Positions 33,865 through 45,024 of a stretch of DNA of 51,537 nt are shown in pieces. Made by a program: the position numbers and the translations under genes. The stretch is taken from positions 1 to 51,537 of the forward strand of contig JAUWYR010000016.1 in assembly GCA_030615745.1 (NCBI GenBank), read 5' to 3'. The stretch comes from Candidatus Zixiibacteriota bacterium. GTDB lineage: Bacteria > Zixibacteria > MSB-5A5 > SM23-73-2. Every line of letters begins with the position of its first letter. Position 1 is the stretch's first letter. The notes below the pieces were generated by a model. That model ran no database searches and was not told the DNA's origin. It saw nothing but the letters and a program-made list of their open reading frames with translations.

Positions 33865-34701
33865 CTATATTTTCTTAGCAACATATTCCCAGTCAGAAAT
33901 TAATTTCCAACTCCTATTTTCAATCGAGCCTTTCATATCAGGGAAAAGAGTGATAAAATCTCTGATAGATAATCCTGTATATAAAGTCGCATACTGGACT
34001 GTCGTATCTATTATGTTTAAAGACTCCTCTTCACCAGTGTTAAATTTTGCTATTTGTGAAATGGAAAATGGATATGTATGAACGTATTGCGAGAGATATT
34101 TATAAGTTGCCCTATAATATTCCCGATTTATACCTGCCTTCTCAGCAATTTTGCTATTGGTTAAGAATATGCCCTTTTCACCCTTTCGTATTTTAACTCT
34201 CTCGCCTTTCTCCAGCTTTCTTTCTATACTCTTAAAAAAAGAATTTTTTTCTAAATCACCTTTAGTTTTTGCTTTCTCTAACCTTATATTTGTAATTTCT
34301 GGACTGTTGGACTTTATAAGCTCTAACATTTTTAATCTCTCGCTGTTTGCGTGATATTCCCACAGCACGTATCTAAAATCCCTTTCCTCTTTTGGGATTT
34401 CATCAATTGTTAAATAATAAAAAACCAAATAAGTTTCAATCAAGCTTCTACATAAAACACAAATAGAGGAAATATCCCAAATTTCTTTATTAGTATCTTT
34501 AGCTTTCAACAAAGGACTATTGGGCAACAATATAATCATTGCACGAACCGTTAAGACAATTTTGACAAAAATGTTAGAGGCGTAGTATTCTTTTATCGTG
34601 CACTTCCTACCTGTAGTGTTAATTGAAAGCTTATAAGCCTCGTCATATAGAAGCTTCAAGTCCTTTAAATGCTTTAAGTATTCCTTAAAGTTATCACTCA
34701 T
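33865..34701 (-). CDS. DUF5677-like protein
   Basis: 278 aa, soluble and helical, resembling the DUF5677 family. Typical features are a buried hydrophobic segment (NIFVKIVLTVRAMIILLPN), ICVLCRSLIETYLVFYYLT (about 83-101) and a late YKYLSQYVHTYPFSISQI with conserved His. Members are often found in accessory islands and resemble HEPN-like helical proteins, but no catalytic RxxxxH is evident here. First of three same-strand accessory genes; the 178-bp gap after it shows nothing notable. Confidence 0.6.
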   Translation of the reverse strand: MSDNFKEYLKHLKDLKLLYDEAYKLSINTTGRKCTIKEYYASNIFVKIVLTVRAMIILLPNSPLLKAKDTNKEIWDISSICVLCRSLIETYLVFYYLTIDEIPKEERDFRYVLWEYHANSERLKMLELIKSNSPEITNIRLEKAKTKGDLEKNSFFKSIERKLEKGERVKIRKGEKGIFLTNSKIAEKAGINREYYRATYKYLSQYVHTYPFSISQIAKFNTGEEESLNIIDTTVQYATLYTGLSIRDFITLFPDMKGSIENRSWKLISDWEYVAKKI

Positions 34702-34761
34702 AAAAACCTATTCTTCTCGATGTTCTGAGATTTGAAAATACAAAACCAATATAAACTTACA

Positions 34762-36087
34762 CTATTCCCAAATTCTCCTTACCAGCTCCTGTCTTAAATC
34801 ATCAATTTTCACCCTATCTTGCTCCATCGAATCCCTTTCCCTCAAAGTGACCGTATCATCCTCAAAAGTCTGGGAATCAACAGTTATGCCAAAAGGTGTT
34901 CCGATCTCATCCTGACGACGATAACGTCTGCCAATTGCTCCACCTTCATCATAGAAGACTTTAAAATGGGGTCTTAAAATCTTCTCTATCTTTTTTGAAA
35001 CCTCAGGCATATTATCACGCTTAACCAGAGGAAAAACACCCGCTTTTATCGGCGCTATCTTAGGGTCCAAGCCTAAAACCGCCCTTTTTTCTCCCTTTAC
35101 CTCCTCCTCATAATACCCATCGATCAGACAAACCAAAAGTGTCCTATCTACTCCAGCTGAGGTCTCAATTATATAAGGGATAAATTTTTCCTTGGTCGCC
35201 TCATCGAAATAGGAGAGGTCTTTCTTAGTTGCCTGAGAATGCCTGGAGAGGTCAAAATCGGTGCGGTTGTGAATCCCCTCGATCTCCTTCCATCCGAAAG
35301 GAAAATTATACTCTATATCATAGGCTATCTTTGCATAAAAAGCTAATTCCTTTTTTTCGTGCTGATGGATTATCAGATTCTCTTTTTTTATACTTAATGA
35401 AAGATACCATCTCATTCTTTCCTCTTTCCAGTAATCGATCCATTTATCATCTTCTTCTGGATTTACAAAATATTGCATCTCCATCTGCTCGAACTCCCTT
35501 GAGCGGAAGATGAAATTTCCTGTTGTGATTTCGTTTCTGAAAGCCTTGCCGATCTGGGCTATTCCAAATGGTATTTTTCTTCTGGATGGACCCAAAACAT
35601 TCAAAAAATTAACATAGATACCCTGAGCAGTCTCAGGTCTTAAGTATACAACAGATGCATCATCCTCAACTGGTCCAATGTGAGTTTTGAACATCAAATT
35701 GAACTGCCTGATAGATGTTAACTCCCCTCCACACTCAGGACACCTATTATCTTTTATCTCATCTGCCCTGAATCTCTGCTTACAATTTTTGCAATCGACC
35801 AGAGGGTCGGTGAAGCTCTCAACATGACCGGAGGTTTCCCAGACCTTGGGATGCATTATAATTGATGCGTCCACACCCTCTATATCATCCCTATCCTGGG
35901 TCATCGACTTCCACCAGAAATCTTTTATATTTTTTTTCATCTCCACACCCAAGGGACCATAATCCCAGCAGGAGGTTATTCCTCCATAGATCTCAGACGA
36001 TTGAAAGATAAATCCTCGCCTTTTGCACAGGGCCACAAGCTTCTCCATCAAATCAGGCTCTTTCTCTTGATCTTCGATTTTCTTCAA
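34762..36087 (-). CDS. glyS: Glycyl-tRNA synthetase (dimeric, alpha2 type)
   Basis: A 441-aa class II synthetase of the eukaryote/archaeal-like dimeric type. Motif 1 region YGPLGVEMKKNIKDFWW, a zinc-ribbon insert (CKNCKQRF...CPECGGE), motif 2 FRNEITTGNFIFRSREFEQME and motif 3 ETSAGVDRTLLV are present, followed by a C-terminal anticodon-binding domain. Start is TTG 36087 with AAAGGAGG 4-5 bp upstream, overlapping the recO stop. It charges tRNA-Gly. Confidence 0.95.
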   Translation of the reverse strand: MKKIEDQEKEPDLMEKLVALCKRRGFIFQSSEIYGGITSCWDYGPLGVEMKKNIKDFWWKSMTQDRDDIEGVDASIIMHPKVWETSGHVESFTDPLVDCKNCKQRFRADEIKDNRCPECGGELTSIRQFNLMFKTHIGPVEDDASVVYLRPETAQGIYVNFLNVLGPSRRKIPFGIAQIGKAFRNEITTGNFIFRSREFEQMEMQYFVNPEEDDKWIDYWKEERMRWYLSLSIKKENLIIHQHEKKELAFYAKIAYDIEYNFPFGWKEIEGIHNRTDFDLSRHSQATKKDLSYFDEATKEKFIPYIIETSAGVDRTLLVCLIDGYYEEEVKGEKRAVLGLDPKIAPIKAGVFPLVKRDNMPEVSKKIEKILRPHFKVFYDEGGAIGRRYRRQDEIGTPFGITVDSQTFEDDTVTLRERDSMEQDRVKIDDLRQELVRRIWE

Positions 36088-36881
36088 CTTTCCTCCTTTC
36101 CCAAGGATATTTTCTTCAAAAACTCAAGAGATTTAAGCTCTTTTCCAAATCCTGTGTGATATGAAAGGAAATCCAATATCAAATCTCCTATGTTTTTTAC
36201 TTCCCTTTTTTCGAGCTCTAACTTTTCTATTCGGTCTAAACTTGAATCCAGAACTCTTCTGATCCAATTTAGTTGGCTTCGGGTTAATCTGAAATAAAGT
36301 TTATCACCTTTGGCACATGTAGGGCAAACAATACCCCCTAAATCAGAGCTGAAAAACAAAAAACCAGAAGAGGTAGCTTTTAGAGATTTCCCCCTTTTCC
36401 CACATTTCACGCATTCATCAAATCTCGGCTTATATCCGAGAAGACTTAAAAGTTTCAAAGAATATGCCCACAAAAACTTCTCTAAATTTTTCTTGTCTAA
36501 ATCTTGAACTTTAGATAAAAAATCGACAAGCAAAGAATATATATCCTCGTTTTTTTCCTCCCCGGCTAATAGCTTATCTAACAATTCTATTCCAGCTGAA
36601 GCAACTCCATACCTTTCAACAGATGAGAAGATTAAAGGATATGAGCTTACCAAATCAGATGAGCTTAATATGTAAAGGTTTTTTTTCCCCCTTTTATAGA
36701 AGACAAAATCTATTAAACCAAAAAGCTCCAATCCTCCGGAAAAACTGCTTTTGAGTCTTTGAACACCCTTGGCTAAAAGTTTTAACTTTCCAAAATCTTT
36801 TGAATACAAAGTTACGATATTTGAGGTCTCGCTCCATTTTATCTTTTTTAAAATTATCCCCTCTGTTTTCTTTATGCTCAT
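36084..36881 (-). CDS. recO: DNA repair protein RecO
   Basis: 265 aa. The N-terminal OB fold (TEGIILKKIKWSETSNIVTLYSKDFGKLKLLAKGVQ) and a helical domain with a four-Cys zinc site (FDECVKCGKRG...GIVCPTCAKG) match RecO, which loads RecA with RecR in the RecFOR pathway. It sits between glyS and a DivIC-like gene; the recO-glyS pairing is common in bacteria. Confidence 0.92.
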   Translation of the reverse strand: MSIKKTEGIILKKIKWSETSNIVTLYSKDFGKLKLLAKGVQRLKSSFSGGLELFGLIDFVFYKRGKKNLYILSSSDLVSSYPLIFSSVERYGVASAGIELLDKLLAGEEKNEDIYSLLVDFLSKVQDLDKKNLEKFLWAYSLKLLSLLGYKPRFDECVKCGKRGKSLKATSSGFLFFSSDLGGIVCPTCAKGDKLYFRLTRSQLNWIRRVLDSSLDRIEKLELEKREVKNIGDLILDFLSYHTGFGKELKSLEFLKKISLGKEES

Positions 36882-36886
36882 CTCAG

Positions 36887-37240
36887 TTATTCTTTAACCT
36901 TGGTCGTATCCACGAACTTATAAATCTTCTCACCTTTCTTTGCCATACCCAACCTTTCTCTTGCCTGTTTTTCAATATAAAAATCATCATTTTTCAAAAG
37001 ATTTTTCTTTGTCTTTAAATCGACAATTTTAGCCTCAAGTGACTTGGATTTCAATTCTAAGTTCTCCTTCTCACGGAAAAGGGCATAGATTCTAAAAAAT
37101 CCATACGGACCTGAAAAAAAAGAGTAGAGAATAAATAAGAAGACTACAAGGATAAAGAATCTAAAGAAAAACTTTTTACTATCGTGTTTTATTTTCTCAA
37201 AAAGACCAGAGCCTGAAGTTTTCTTTTTTCTTTTTGGCAT
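36887..37240 (-). CDS. FtsB/DivIC-type septum formation initiator
   Basis: 117 aa. A basic N-terminus, one TM helix (FFFRFFILVVFLFILYSFF, about 24-42), a coiled coil (ENLELKSKSLEAKIVDLKTKKNLL) and the family ending FYIEKQARERLGMAKKGEKIYKF. It is a small bitopic cell-division protein that links early and late divisome components. It lies next to eno, as is common for ftsB/divIC genes. Confidence 0.9.
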   Translation of the reverse strand: MPKRKKKTSGSGLFEKIKHDSKKFFFRFFILVVFLFILYSFFSGPYGFFRIYALFREKENLELKSKSLEAKIVDLKTKKNLLKNDDFYIEKQARERLGMAKKGEKIYKFVDTTKVKE

Positions 37241-37247
37241 AAATTTT

Positions 37248-38555
<1,308 letters not shown>

Positions 38556-38648
38556 TTATAAAGTTAGCTCATCTAATTTTAGTTTTTAATTTAAACTATA
38601 AAAAATATTTTTCAAGGAAAAAATGTTAAAAACAAGTAGACAAAGAAG

Positions 38649-38675
38649 ATGTCGATTTTAGAAAATCGACCTACG
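38649..38675. repeat. TGTCGATTTTAGAAAATCGACCTACG element
   Basis: A hairpin (GTCGATTTT/AAAATCGAC) with the tail CTACG, in the gap between eno and the VWA gene. An identical unit is at about 42289-42314. Confidence 0.75.
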
Positions 38676-38724
38676 TTTTTTACTAATCATATCATTAAAA
38701 AACAATTCTCAGAATAAAAAATAT

Positions 38725-40890
38725 TTAAGGAAGCTGAAGTCTTCTTCTTATTGCCCATTCAACTGATAAGCAGGCTATAACAATTAAAAGCAGATAAGGG
38801 CTTGTCCAAAGGTTCATTTTTATTTCTTTTTTCTCCTCTTTTTCCTCCAACTCCAAATCCGAAAGAGTAAAATCCTTTAGCTCATAATATTTCCCCTTTG
38901 AAACCTCTGCTATCTTTTTCAAAAGGTCTTTATCCGGATTTTGGTTTTGGTCCTCTAAGCTGAACTGTTCAACTGTGAACTCACCTTTTTTGGTTCCGAA
39001 AATCTTGCCATCTAATTTCACCTCTCCGACAAAAGAGTATTTACCAGGGGGTAAAGATGTAACCGAGCCGGTATAATTTAAGTTTTTATCCAGAGTCAAA
39101 TCCAGAGCTAATGTTTTTTGGTCTAAGCTTTTGCCAAAGGGGATTATATTTAAAGAAACATCAGCTAAGGTTATCTTTTGATAATTTTCATCGAAAATCT
39201 TTGCAACAAATGAGATTCTCTCACCTGATTTGTAAACAATCTTGTCAGATTTGATCTGAACCTTCTCCACATCCTCTTCGGTGGTAAGCCAGCGAATCGA
39301 GTTTTTAAAAAAATTCTTATAATACCTGTTATCCTTGCCCACGCCCCACAGAAGGAAATCCCATCTCCAAAAGGGGAAACAGGTAACAGCCATAACCTTG
39401 CCCTTGTCTTTTTTAACCACAATTCCTGGAACAACTTCCCCTTCAAAGGGAGAATAAAAAGCTAGCTCCTTTGCTTTTTTAGAAACATCCTTTATTCTAA
39501 TTATTCCCAAAAAAGGCGGTTGATTAGCCCAAATTTTTGCATTCTCAAAAGGGTCTTTTTCAAGGGAGGTTACTGGGTGAAATCTGCCATCTGGGGTAAG
39601 CTTTAACAAAATATTATGAGGCAAAAAAGATACCTCCTTGAAATCGAAGGGCAAAACTCCTAAAAATTCACCGAAATCCCTTCCTTTGTAAAATTCGTTA
39701 CCTAATAGAAAAAGAGCTGACTTTTTTTCATTTAAAAAATCTATCACTTCTGTTTTGTATCTTTTGAAAATGGTTGCTGGAATATCAACAAAGATTAAAA
39801 CATCAAAATCAGAAAACTTTTCTTTTTCTAAGAAATCTCCTATAAGTGGAATTTGATTTTTACCATAGACTAAAGTTTTTACCTCGAAATTTTCATCGGA
39901 TTCAAAATCGTCAAGATGCTCCGCAAATCTCCTCAAAAAAGTGTATTCCCAGTCCAGTCTCGAAGCGATGATAAAAAGCTTGAGCTTTGATTTCAAAACC
40001 TTTAAAAAAATAGACCTCTTATTGTTCTTTTGATTAGACTCACCCTCCTGCACCGGCAAAATAATATCATATTGAAATAAACCTTCCTTTTGAGGAACAA
40101 TCTCAAACTTAAATTTTTGAGTAAGACCTGATGGGGGGATTTCTATTTCCAATTGATTCAATATTTCTTTCCCCTCTTTTAAAAACAAAGGGAGTTTTTT
40201 ACCTTCAAATCCCTCACCAGTTACAAAAACCTCAATTTCTGTTTTTTTCCCGGAGTAAGCTATATCCGGATGGGTAACCTCATCTATGGAAAGGTCAAAA
40301 GTTTTAGTATATTCACCTATTCCACAAGCATATATTGGGATGCCAAGATTTTTTGCCACCTCTATTGGGTCTTTTCCGTAATTGTTTGCTCCATCAGATA
40401 AAACAAAGACAGCATTCAAATTAAAATCCTTAAGTTTCTCTTTGACATTCTCCAAGGCGTTCCCTAAAGATGTGACCTCTCCAGAAAAATCTATTTCATC
40501 TTTTTTTATATCAAAAGAAGTTAAGGTGTCGGAGAAGGTATAAGCTCTCAGCTCAGCTTTTTCCCAAAGCTTCTTTATTTCCTCAGATTTAATCAATTCC
40601 TCTAAGAGCTTTTTGCGGGTTGTCTTTTCACTTTTAAAATTCATGCTTTTGGATGAGTCCAGAAGAAAAGCGACAACAGGTTTTTTTAACTCAACTCTAA
40701 AAAAAGCAAATACTGCTTCAGATAAGGCTAAAAATAAAGTTAGAAAAGCTACAGATCTCAGAGTTAAAAGAAATATTTTCTGTATATTTTTCAAAGGAGG
40801 ATAGGTTTTTCTGTAGTGGAGAAAGGAAAAAATAAGAAAAAAGATTAAAAGGATTACACAAAGCCAGAATCTTTGCGCTAAAAAAAACAT
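38725..40890 (-). CDS. VWA-domain membrane protein
   Basis: About 721 aa. Two N-terminal TM helices (WLCVILLIFFLIFSFLHY and IFLLTLRSVAFLTLFLALSEAVFAFF) precede a von Willebrand A-like domain (VVAFLLDSSKSMNF, NAVFVLSDGANNYGKDP) with a MIDAS-type DxSxS. A large extracytoplasmic region with beta-rich modules and a glutamine-amidotransferase-like segment (KFSDFDVLIFVDIPA, SALFLLGNEFYKG) follows, and then one C-terminal TM helix (YLLLIVIACLSVEWAI). Such proteins resemble BatA/B-type envelope proteins of FCB bacteria. The start is set at ATG 40890 because the minus-strand terminator at 40901-40928 covers the alternative GTG at 40917. Confidence 0.7.
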   Translation of the reverse strand: MFFLAQRFWLCVILLIFFLIFSFLHYRKTYPPLKNIQKIFLLTLRSVAFLTLFLALSEAVFAFFRVELKKPVVAFLLDSSKSMNFKSEKTTRKKLLEELIKSEEIKKLWEKAELRAYTFSDTLTSFDIKKDEIDFSGEVTSLGNALENVKEKLKDFNLNAVFVLSDGANNYGKDPIEVAKNLGIPIYACGIGEYTKTFDLSIDEVTHPDIAYSGKKTEIEVFVTGEGFEGKKLPLFLKEGKEILNQLEIEIPPSGLTQKFKFEIVPQKEGLFQYDIILPVQEGESNQKNNKRSIFLKVLKSKLKLFIIASRLDWEYTFLRRFAEHLDDFESDENFEVKTLVYGKNQIPLIGDFLEKEKFSDFDVLIFVDIPATIFKRYKTEVIDFLNEKKSALFLLGNEFYKGRDFGEFLGVLPFDFKEVSFLPHNILLKLTPDGRFHPVTSLEKDPFENAKIWANQPPFLGIIRIKDVSKKAKELAFYSPFEGEVVPGIVVKKDKGKVMAVTCFPFWRWDFLLWGVGKDNRYYKNFFKNSIRWLTTEEDVEKVQIKSDKIVYKSGERISFVAKIFDENYQKITLADVSLNIIPFGKSLDQKTLALDLTLDKNLNYTGSVTSLPPGKYSFVGEVKLDGKIFGTKKGEFTVEQFSLEDQNQNPDKDLLKKIAEVSKGKYYELKDFTLSDLELEEKEEKKEIKMNLWTSPYLLLIVIACLSVEWAIRRRLQLP

Positions 40891-40900
40891 TTTTTGCAAC

Positions 40901-40928
40901 AAAAAACCACTGCACACCCACAGTGGTC
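40901..40928 (-). terminator. Rho-independent terminator of the polyprenyl synthase gene
   Basis: Minus-strand stem ACCACTG/CAGTGGT with an 8-9 nt loop, then TTTTTTG. It follows the gene at 40954-41925 and sits just before the VWA protein start. Confidence 0.8.
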
Positions 40929-40953
40929 TTTTCTTAAAAAGGCTTTAAAAATT

Positions 40954-41925
40954 TCATCTATCTCTTTTGATTGCGAACTCAACCAATGAGCTAAGAGATT
41001 TTTTATATTCTGAATCCTCGATCTCAAAGATGTTTTTCTGTGCTTTCTCTCCGAACTCTGAGGCTTTGGATTTAGCATATTTCAATCCACCCTCTTTTTG
41101 AATGAACTCTAAAACTTTAAGGAAATCATCATGGTCTACGTTTTTCTCCAAGATTTTTATTATCCCCTCTTTGGTCTTTTTTTTAGTCTTTTTCAAAGCA
41201 TAGATTAAAGGCAAAGTTGCCTTTCCCTCCCGCAAGTCGTTCCCTTTTTCCTTACCTGTTTTCTTTTTATTCCCCACAAAATCCAATAGGTCATCTGCTA
41301 TCTGAAATGCAATCCCGAAGTTTTCCCCATAAGCTTTAAGATTTTTCAGGTGATTTCCCTTAGCTTGCGAAAGTATAACACCAGCTCCACAAGATACTGA
41401 GAAAAGGGAGGCTGTTTTTTCCTTTATGATATCCAGATATAATTTTTCATCCAGCTCATAGTTAAAGCATTCCTGGACCTGCAAAAGCTCGCCAATGCTG
41501 ACCCTTTCCGTTGCCTTGGAAATAGCAGAAAGCAAAGGTTTAGATTTTAGCTCCATCATCATCTTAAAAGCCTTGGCAAAAAGATAATCCCCCATCAGAA
41601 CCGATATCAGATTATTCCATTTGGCGTTAACCGTGGGCTTCCCTCTTCTGGTTTTGGATTGGTCAACCACATCGTCGTGCAATAAGGTGGCGTTATGGAT
41701 AAGTTCAATTGATAAAGCAGCCCTGGTGAAATTCGACTCATTTTTCCCAAAAGCACCACCTGAAAGATAGACCAGAGCAGGGCGTAATCTTTTACCTTTT
41801 GTTCCAAAAAGATGGTTTGCAACCTGATAAATCAAGGGAGAATCTGGGGATATATATTCTTTTAGCTTTCTGTCAAAATCTATGAGCTCCTCTTTTATCG
41901 GAGAAAGAATCTTTTCTAATTTCAT
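40954..41925 (-). CDS. Trans-isoprenyl (polyprenyl) diphosphate synthase
   Basis: 323 aa. Both catalytic Asp-rich motifs are present: LLHDDVVDQSKTRRGKPTVN (first, DDxxD-like) and FQIADDLLDFVGNKKKTGK (second). GTKGKRLRPALVYLSGGA near the N-terminus binds the allylic/IPP phosphates. It makes a long prenyl diphosphate, probably for a quinone side chain or undecaprenyl-like carrier; chain length cannot be read reliably. ATG 41925 is preferred to GTG 41937. Confidence 0.9.
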   Translation of the reverse strand: MKLEKILSPIKEELIDFDRKLKEYISPDSPLIYQVANHLFGTKGKRLRPALVYLSGGAFGKNESNFTRAALSIELIHNATLLHDDVVDQSKTRRGKPTVNAKWNNLISVLMGDYLFAKAFKMMMELKSKPLLSAISKATERVSIGELLQVQECFNYELDEKLYLDIIKEKTASLFSVSCGAGVILSQAKGNHLKNLKAYGENFGIAFQIADDLLDFVGNKKKTGKEKGNDLREGKATLPLIYALKKTKKKTKEGIIKILEKNVDHDDFLKVLEFIQKEGGLKYAKSKASEFGEKAQKNIFEIEDSEYKKSLSSLVEFAIKRDR

Positions 41926-42036
41926 AAGAAAAACCACTTATAAATTCAATACGCAAATATAATTTATTTAGCTTAAAAGTCAAACAAAAATTTACACAAT
42001 AAAAAAACATAAAGCTGGGCGAGGGTTAAACCCGTA

Positions 42037-42370
42037 AGTTGTTGCTTTATTTGAAATGCAGAAAAATCTAATTTGCCGAATTTCAAATTCGGCAACAACG
42101 GGTCAATAAAAAGGAGTGCAAAAACTTGTTTTTGCAATGTAGGGGAGCCCCTTGCCTGCCCGGCCAGGGTGGGCTCCCGATAGGGAAGGGACCCCGATAA
42201 ATCGGGATTTCGCCAGGCTCAATAAACCTCTCCCTTACTGGGTGAGAAAAAGAAGTAGGTCGAAATTCCAATTTCGACAAAATAAAAATGTCGATTTTAG
42301 AAAATCGACCTACGAACTGTCAAAAGTTACCTTAAGACCGCTTAGGTGTCAGGAGGTAACTCCTGACAGG
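42037..42370. repeat. Repeat cluster between the polyprenyl synthase and rhodanese genes
   Basis: The 697-bp gene-free gap holds, in order, an inverted copy of the CTGCATT...GCCGAATTTG...CAACAAC part of the 184-bp repeat (42037-42100), an AAAAGGAGTGCAAAAACTTG element (42107-42145), a GCCTGCCCGGCCAGGG block, an ATCGGGATTTCGCCAGGCTC block, TCGAAATT/AATTTCGA (42257-42279), the TGTCGATTTT element (42289-42314), and TGTCAAAAGTTACC followed by the TGTCAGGAG palindrome (42348-42369). The remaining 250 bp is AT-rich with no clear gene. Confidence 0.8.
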
Positions 42371-42622
42371 GCTGAATTATAGCTATTTTTCCCTTGACAA
42401 ATAAGGTTTTTTTATTAAATTATAAAAAAGACCTGATAAAAAAATATTTTGAATTTGGTCTTTTGCTTGGAGAACAGTTCTTTTAGCAAGATATCAGGTC
42501 TTTGGTTTTTGGGTTTTGTTCAGATTGGTAAAAAATTGGATTTAGGTTATGTAGGAATTGATTTAATGTTTTCAATTTTTTCAATGTTAAAGGTCTTTAA
42601 TATATTTCAAGAAAGGAGTTTT

Positions 42623-44572
42623 ATGCGGTTTATGAGGAAGGTTGTAATTCTGACGGGGCTATTGAGTTTTTTAATCACCGTATCTGTCTACTCTCAGACT
42701 ATCCTGAATTCTTTTCCATCTCCGGGTTCTGAGCCCAGAGGGTTAGCCTGGGATGGGTCATTCCTGTGGTGTGCTGAGTATTCGTCTGGAAAGATCTATA
42801 AACTGAACCCATCAAGCGGTGTCAAGGTGGATTCGGTTTCCTTTCCATTACAGAGTAGCTTTGGAGGAATCACCTGGGGCAGTGCTGACCAAATATGGGC
42901 GGCTAACGGCAGTTATGTTTATGAAATTACCCCGGCTTCAGGTGATACCCTCTCTTCTTTTCATTGCCCTGGTGGGTGAGGTGCCACATCTTGTGGACTG
43001 ACCCGTGCGGCCAGTTACCTGTGGGGCTCAGACCGTAACCTTCTTGTGATTAGGAAGATGTCTACTGCAGGCGGAGAGCTCTTCTTTTTTAACGTAGAGG
43101 AGGAAAACCCCAGGGATTTAGCCACTGATAGCACATATCTCTGGCTGATCACCTCAGAGGGAAGATTAAAGAAATATCTTATGAACGGTGTTTTGGTCGA
43201 CTCGATCATAGGCTTTTTCTCCAGCGGCTGGGGCTTAACCTGGGAAAACAATCGTTTATGGGTTTCAGATCCTGTTTCCGACTCCATCTACCAAGTGAAG
43301 CTACCTGAATATCAGAACATAACCGCCGATAGTGTTAAGAATTGGATAGATAGCGGGGATAGTCTGGTGATATTGGATGTGAGGGAGTTATACGAGTTTG
43401 AAAGCTATGGTAGAATTCCTCACGCTGTTAACCTGCCCTGGAACTCAGGAGTGCTGGATACAGCTTACACCCAACTTTCCCTGGATGACACCATAATTGT
43501 GGTCTGTCGAAGTGGAAACAGAAGTAAACAGGCAAGCAATTTCTTGGATGGAAAAGGGTTCGAGCATATTTACAATATGTTAGGAGGGATGAATGACTGG
43601 CATTATCCTGTGGAGGTAAGTGGCCACATTTCTGTGAATGTCACCTGGGAAATAGATAAGAGTCCTTTCATCGCAGTAGCCGACATTATCGTTGATAGCG
43701 CTAAATCCCTTACCCTACAGCCAGGAGTAAGTGTGCAATTCGATGGGCTCTTTTCTTTACAGGTCTACGGTGCCCTTTTGGCCCAAGGGGCAGTTGATAG
43801 CAACATCCACTTTACATCGTATGGTTCTCTTCCTACCGGATGGGAAGGAATAAAAATATTTGGGGAGAACAGTTCTTCTTTCAACTATTGTAGAATCGAT
43901 AGCTCGGAAAATGGCATCCTTTGTTTCAACTCCTCTCCCACTATTAGAAATTCATGGGTTTCCGGAAATCAGACCGGCTTGTATCTTTCTGGTCCGGACG
44001 CCAATCCATCTATCGAAGGTTGCGTATTGGATGGGTCCAGCGATAACACTCCTATTTTAATCCTTTGTGATTCTTCGTCAGCCCCGACCATAACCAACTG
44101 CAGTATACTGGGTGGATTAAAAGGGGTGGTGGCTAAAAATGGCGCTAACCCGCAGCTGAATTACAACAATATATATAATAATAGCGATTATGGTGTATTG
44201 AATGAGGATTCAACACTGACCCTTGATGCACAATACAACTGGTGGGGAGATAAAAGTGGACCTTTTGATCCTTTGGATAATCCTGAAGGTCAGGGCGACA
44301 GGGTGAGCCAGTGGGTTGATTATAGACCCTGGCTCAATTCTCCCCTTCCTTATATTTGTGGCGATGTTAATGCTGATGCTGTCGTTAATTTATCAGATGT
44401 CATCTACTTGGCAAACTATCTCCTGAAAGGCGGAGACCCACCCCCTGTCTCAATTTGTCGAGCTAATGCCAATGGAGATGATGCAATTAACCTATCAGAT
44501 GTGATATACATAGCGAACTATCTCTTAAAAGGTGGTCCTGCACCGCATGATTGTGAAAATTGCCAACTGTGA
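42623..44572 (+). pseudogene. Secreted rhodanese/beta-helix/dockerin protein with an in-frame TGA
   Basis: One frame of 650 codons from ATG 42623 (AAGGAG upstream) to 44572, broken only by TGA at 42977-42979 (codon 119, CPGG-stop-GATSCGL). Order: signal peptide (VVILTGLLSFLITVSVYSQ); a propeller-like region with repeated GLAWDGSFLW, GGITWGSADQIWA and GLTWENNRLWVSD phrases on both sides of the stop; a rhodanese domain (about 232-335) with the active-site loop VVCRSGNRS, Cys295; parallel beta-helix repeats (FNYCRIDSSENGI, NCSILGGLKGV); and two dockerin-type calcium repeats (NLSDVIYLANYLLKGG, NLSDVIYIANYLLKGG). If the stop is real, only a 118-aa secreted fragment is made. Confidence 0.8.
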
Positions 44573-44715
44573 GTAGCTGTAGTGTGGGGTTTAATGGTGG
44601 ATGGAATAAGACGCCCGGGAAAAACCGAGACCCTACGGCTATCCAGAAAGGTAGTTGCTCGATTTGCGAAGCTCGAAGAGTCCTTCGGACATCCTTCGAA
44701 TATGCCCGACGATAA

Positions 44716-44972
44716 AAAAGGAGTGCGAAAACTTGTTTTTGCAAAGTAGGGGAGTCCCTTGTGGGCTCCCAAAGGACGGGAGGGGATAAACCCCTCCCCT
44801 ACAAAGTGCGAAAAAAAGAATTTGGAAAATCTACTAAGAACTACTGTAATTTTGTGCTGTCAAAAGTTTCCTCCGGACAGGAATATGTGTCAGGAGGTAA
44901 CTCCTGACACCACTTTTAAGTTTCCTCCGGAGACCACTTTTGTTAGGGCAGGGGTTAAACCCCTGCCCTAAC
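44716..44972. repeat. Repeat cluster downstream of the dockerin gene
   Basis: The 452-bp gap contains an AAAAAAGGAGTGCGAAAACT element (44716-44765), a GGGAGGGGATAAACCCCTCCC hairpin near 44779-44799, TGTCAAAAGTTTCC, the TGTCAGGAG palindrome (44888-44909), and a 13-bp-arm hairpin GTTAGGGCAGGGG-TTAAA-CCCCTGCCCTAAC (44942-44972). None has a T-run typical of terminators. No gene is seen. Confidence 0.8.
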
Positions 44973-45024
44973 ATTGATGTCCCTAACATTAAGATTTATG
45001 CTATTATAAGGATTTTAACATCCG

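Noticed and set aside
42977-42979. TGA as selenocysteine codon
   Set aside because: The context is a structural propeller-like repeat with no redox motif, and only a weak 5-bp stem (CCACA/TGTGG) follows; no selenocysteine genes are visible. A nonsense mutation or read error is simpler.
44942-44972. Strong hairpin as terminator for feoB
   Set aside because: A 13-bp-arm stem but no T-run on the minus strand; it belongs to the G/C-rich repeat hairpins found elsewhere.
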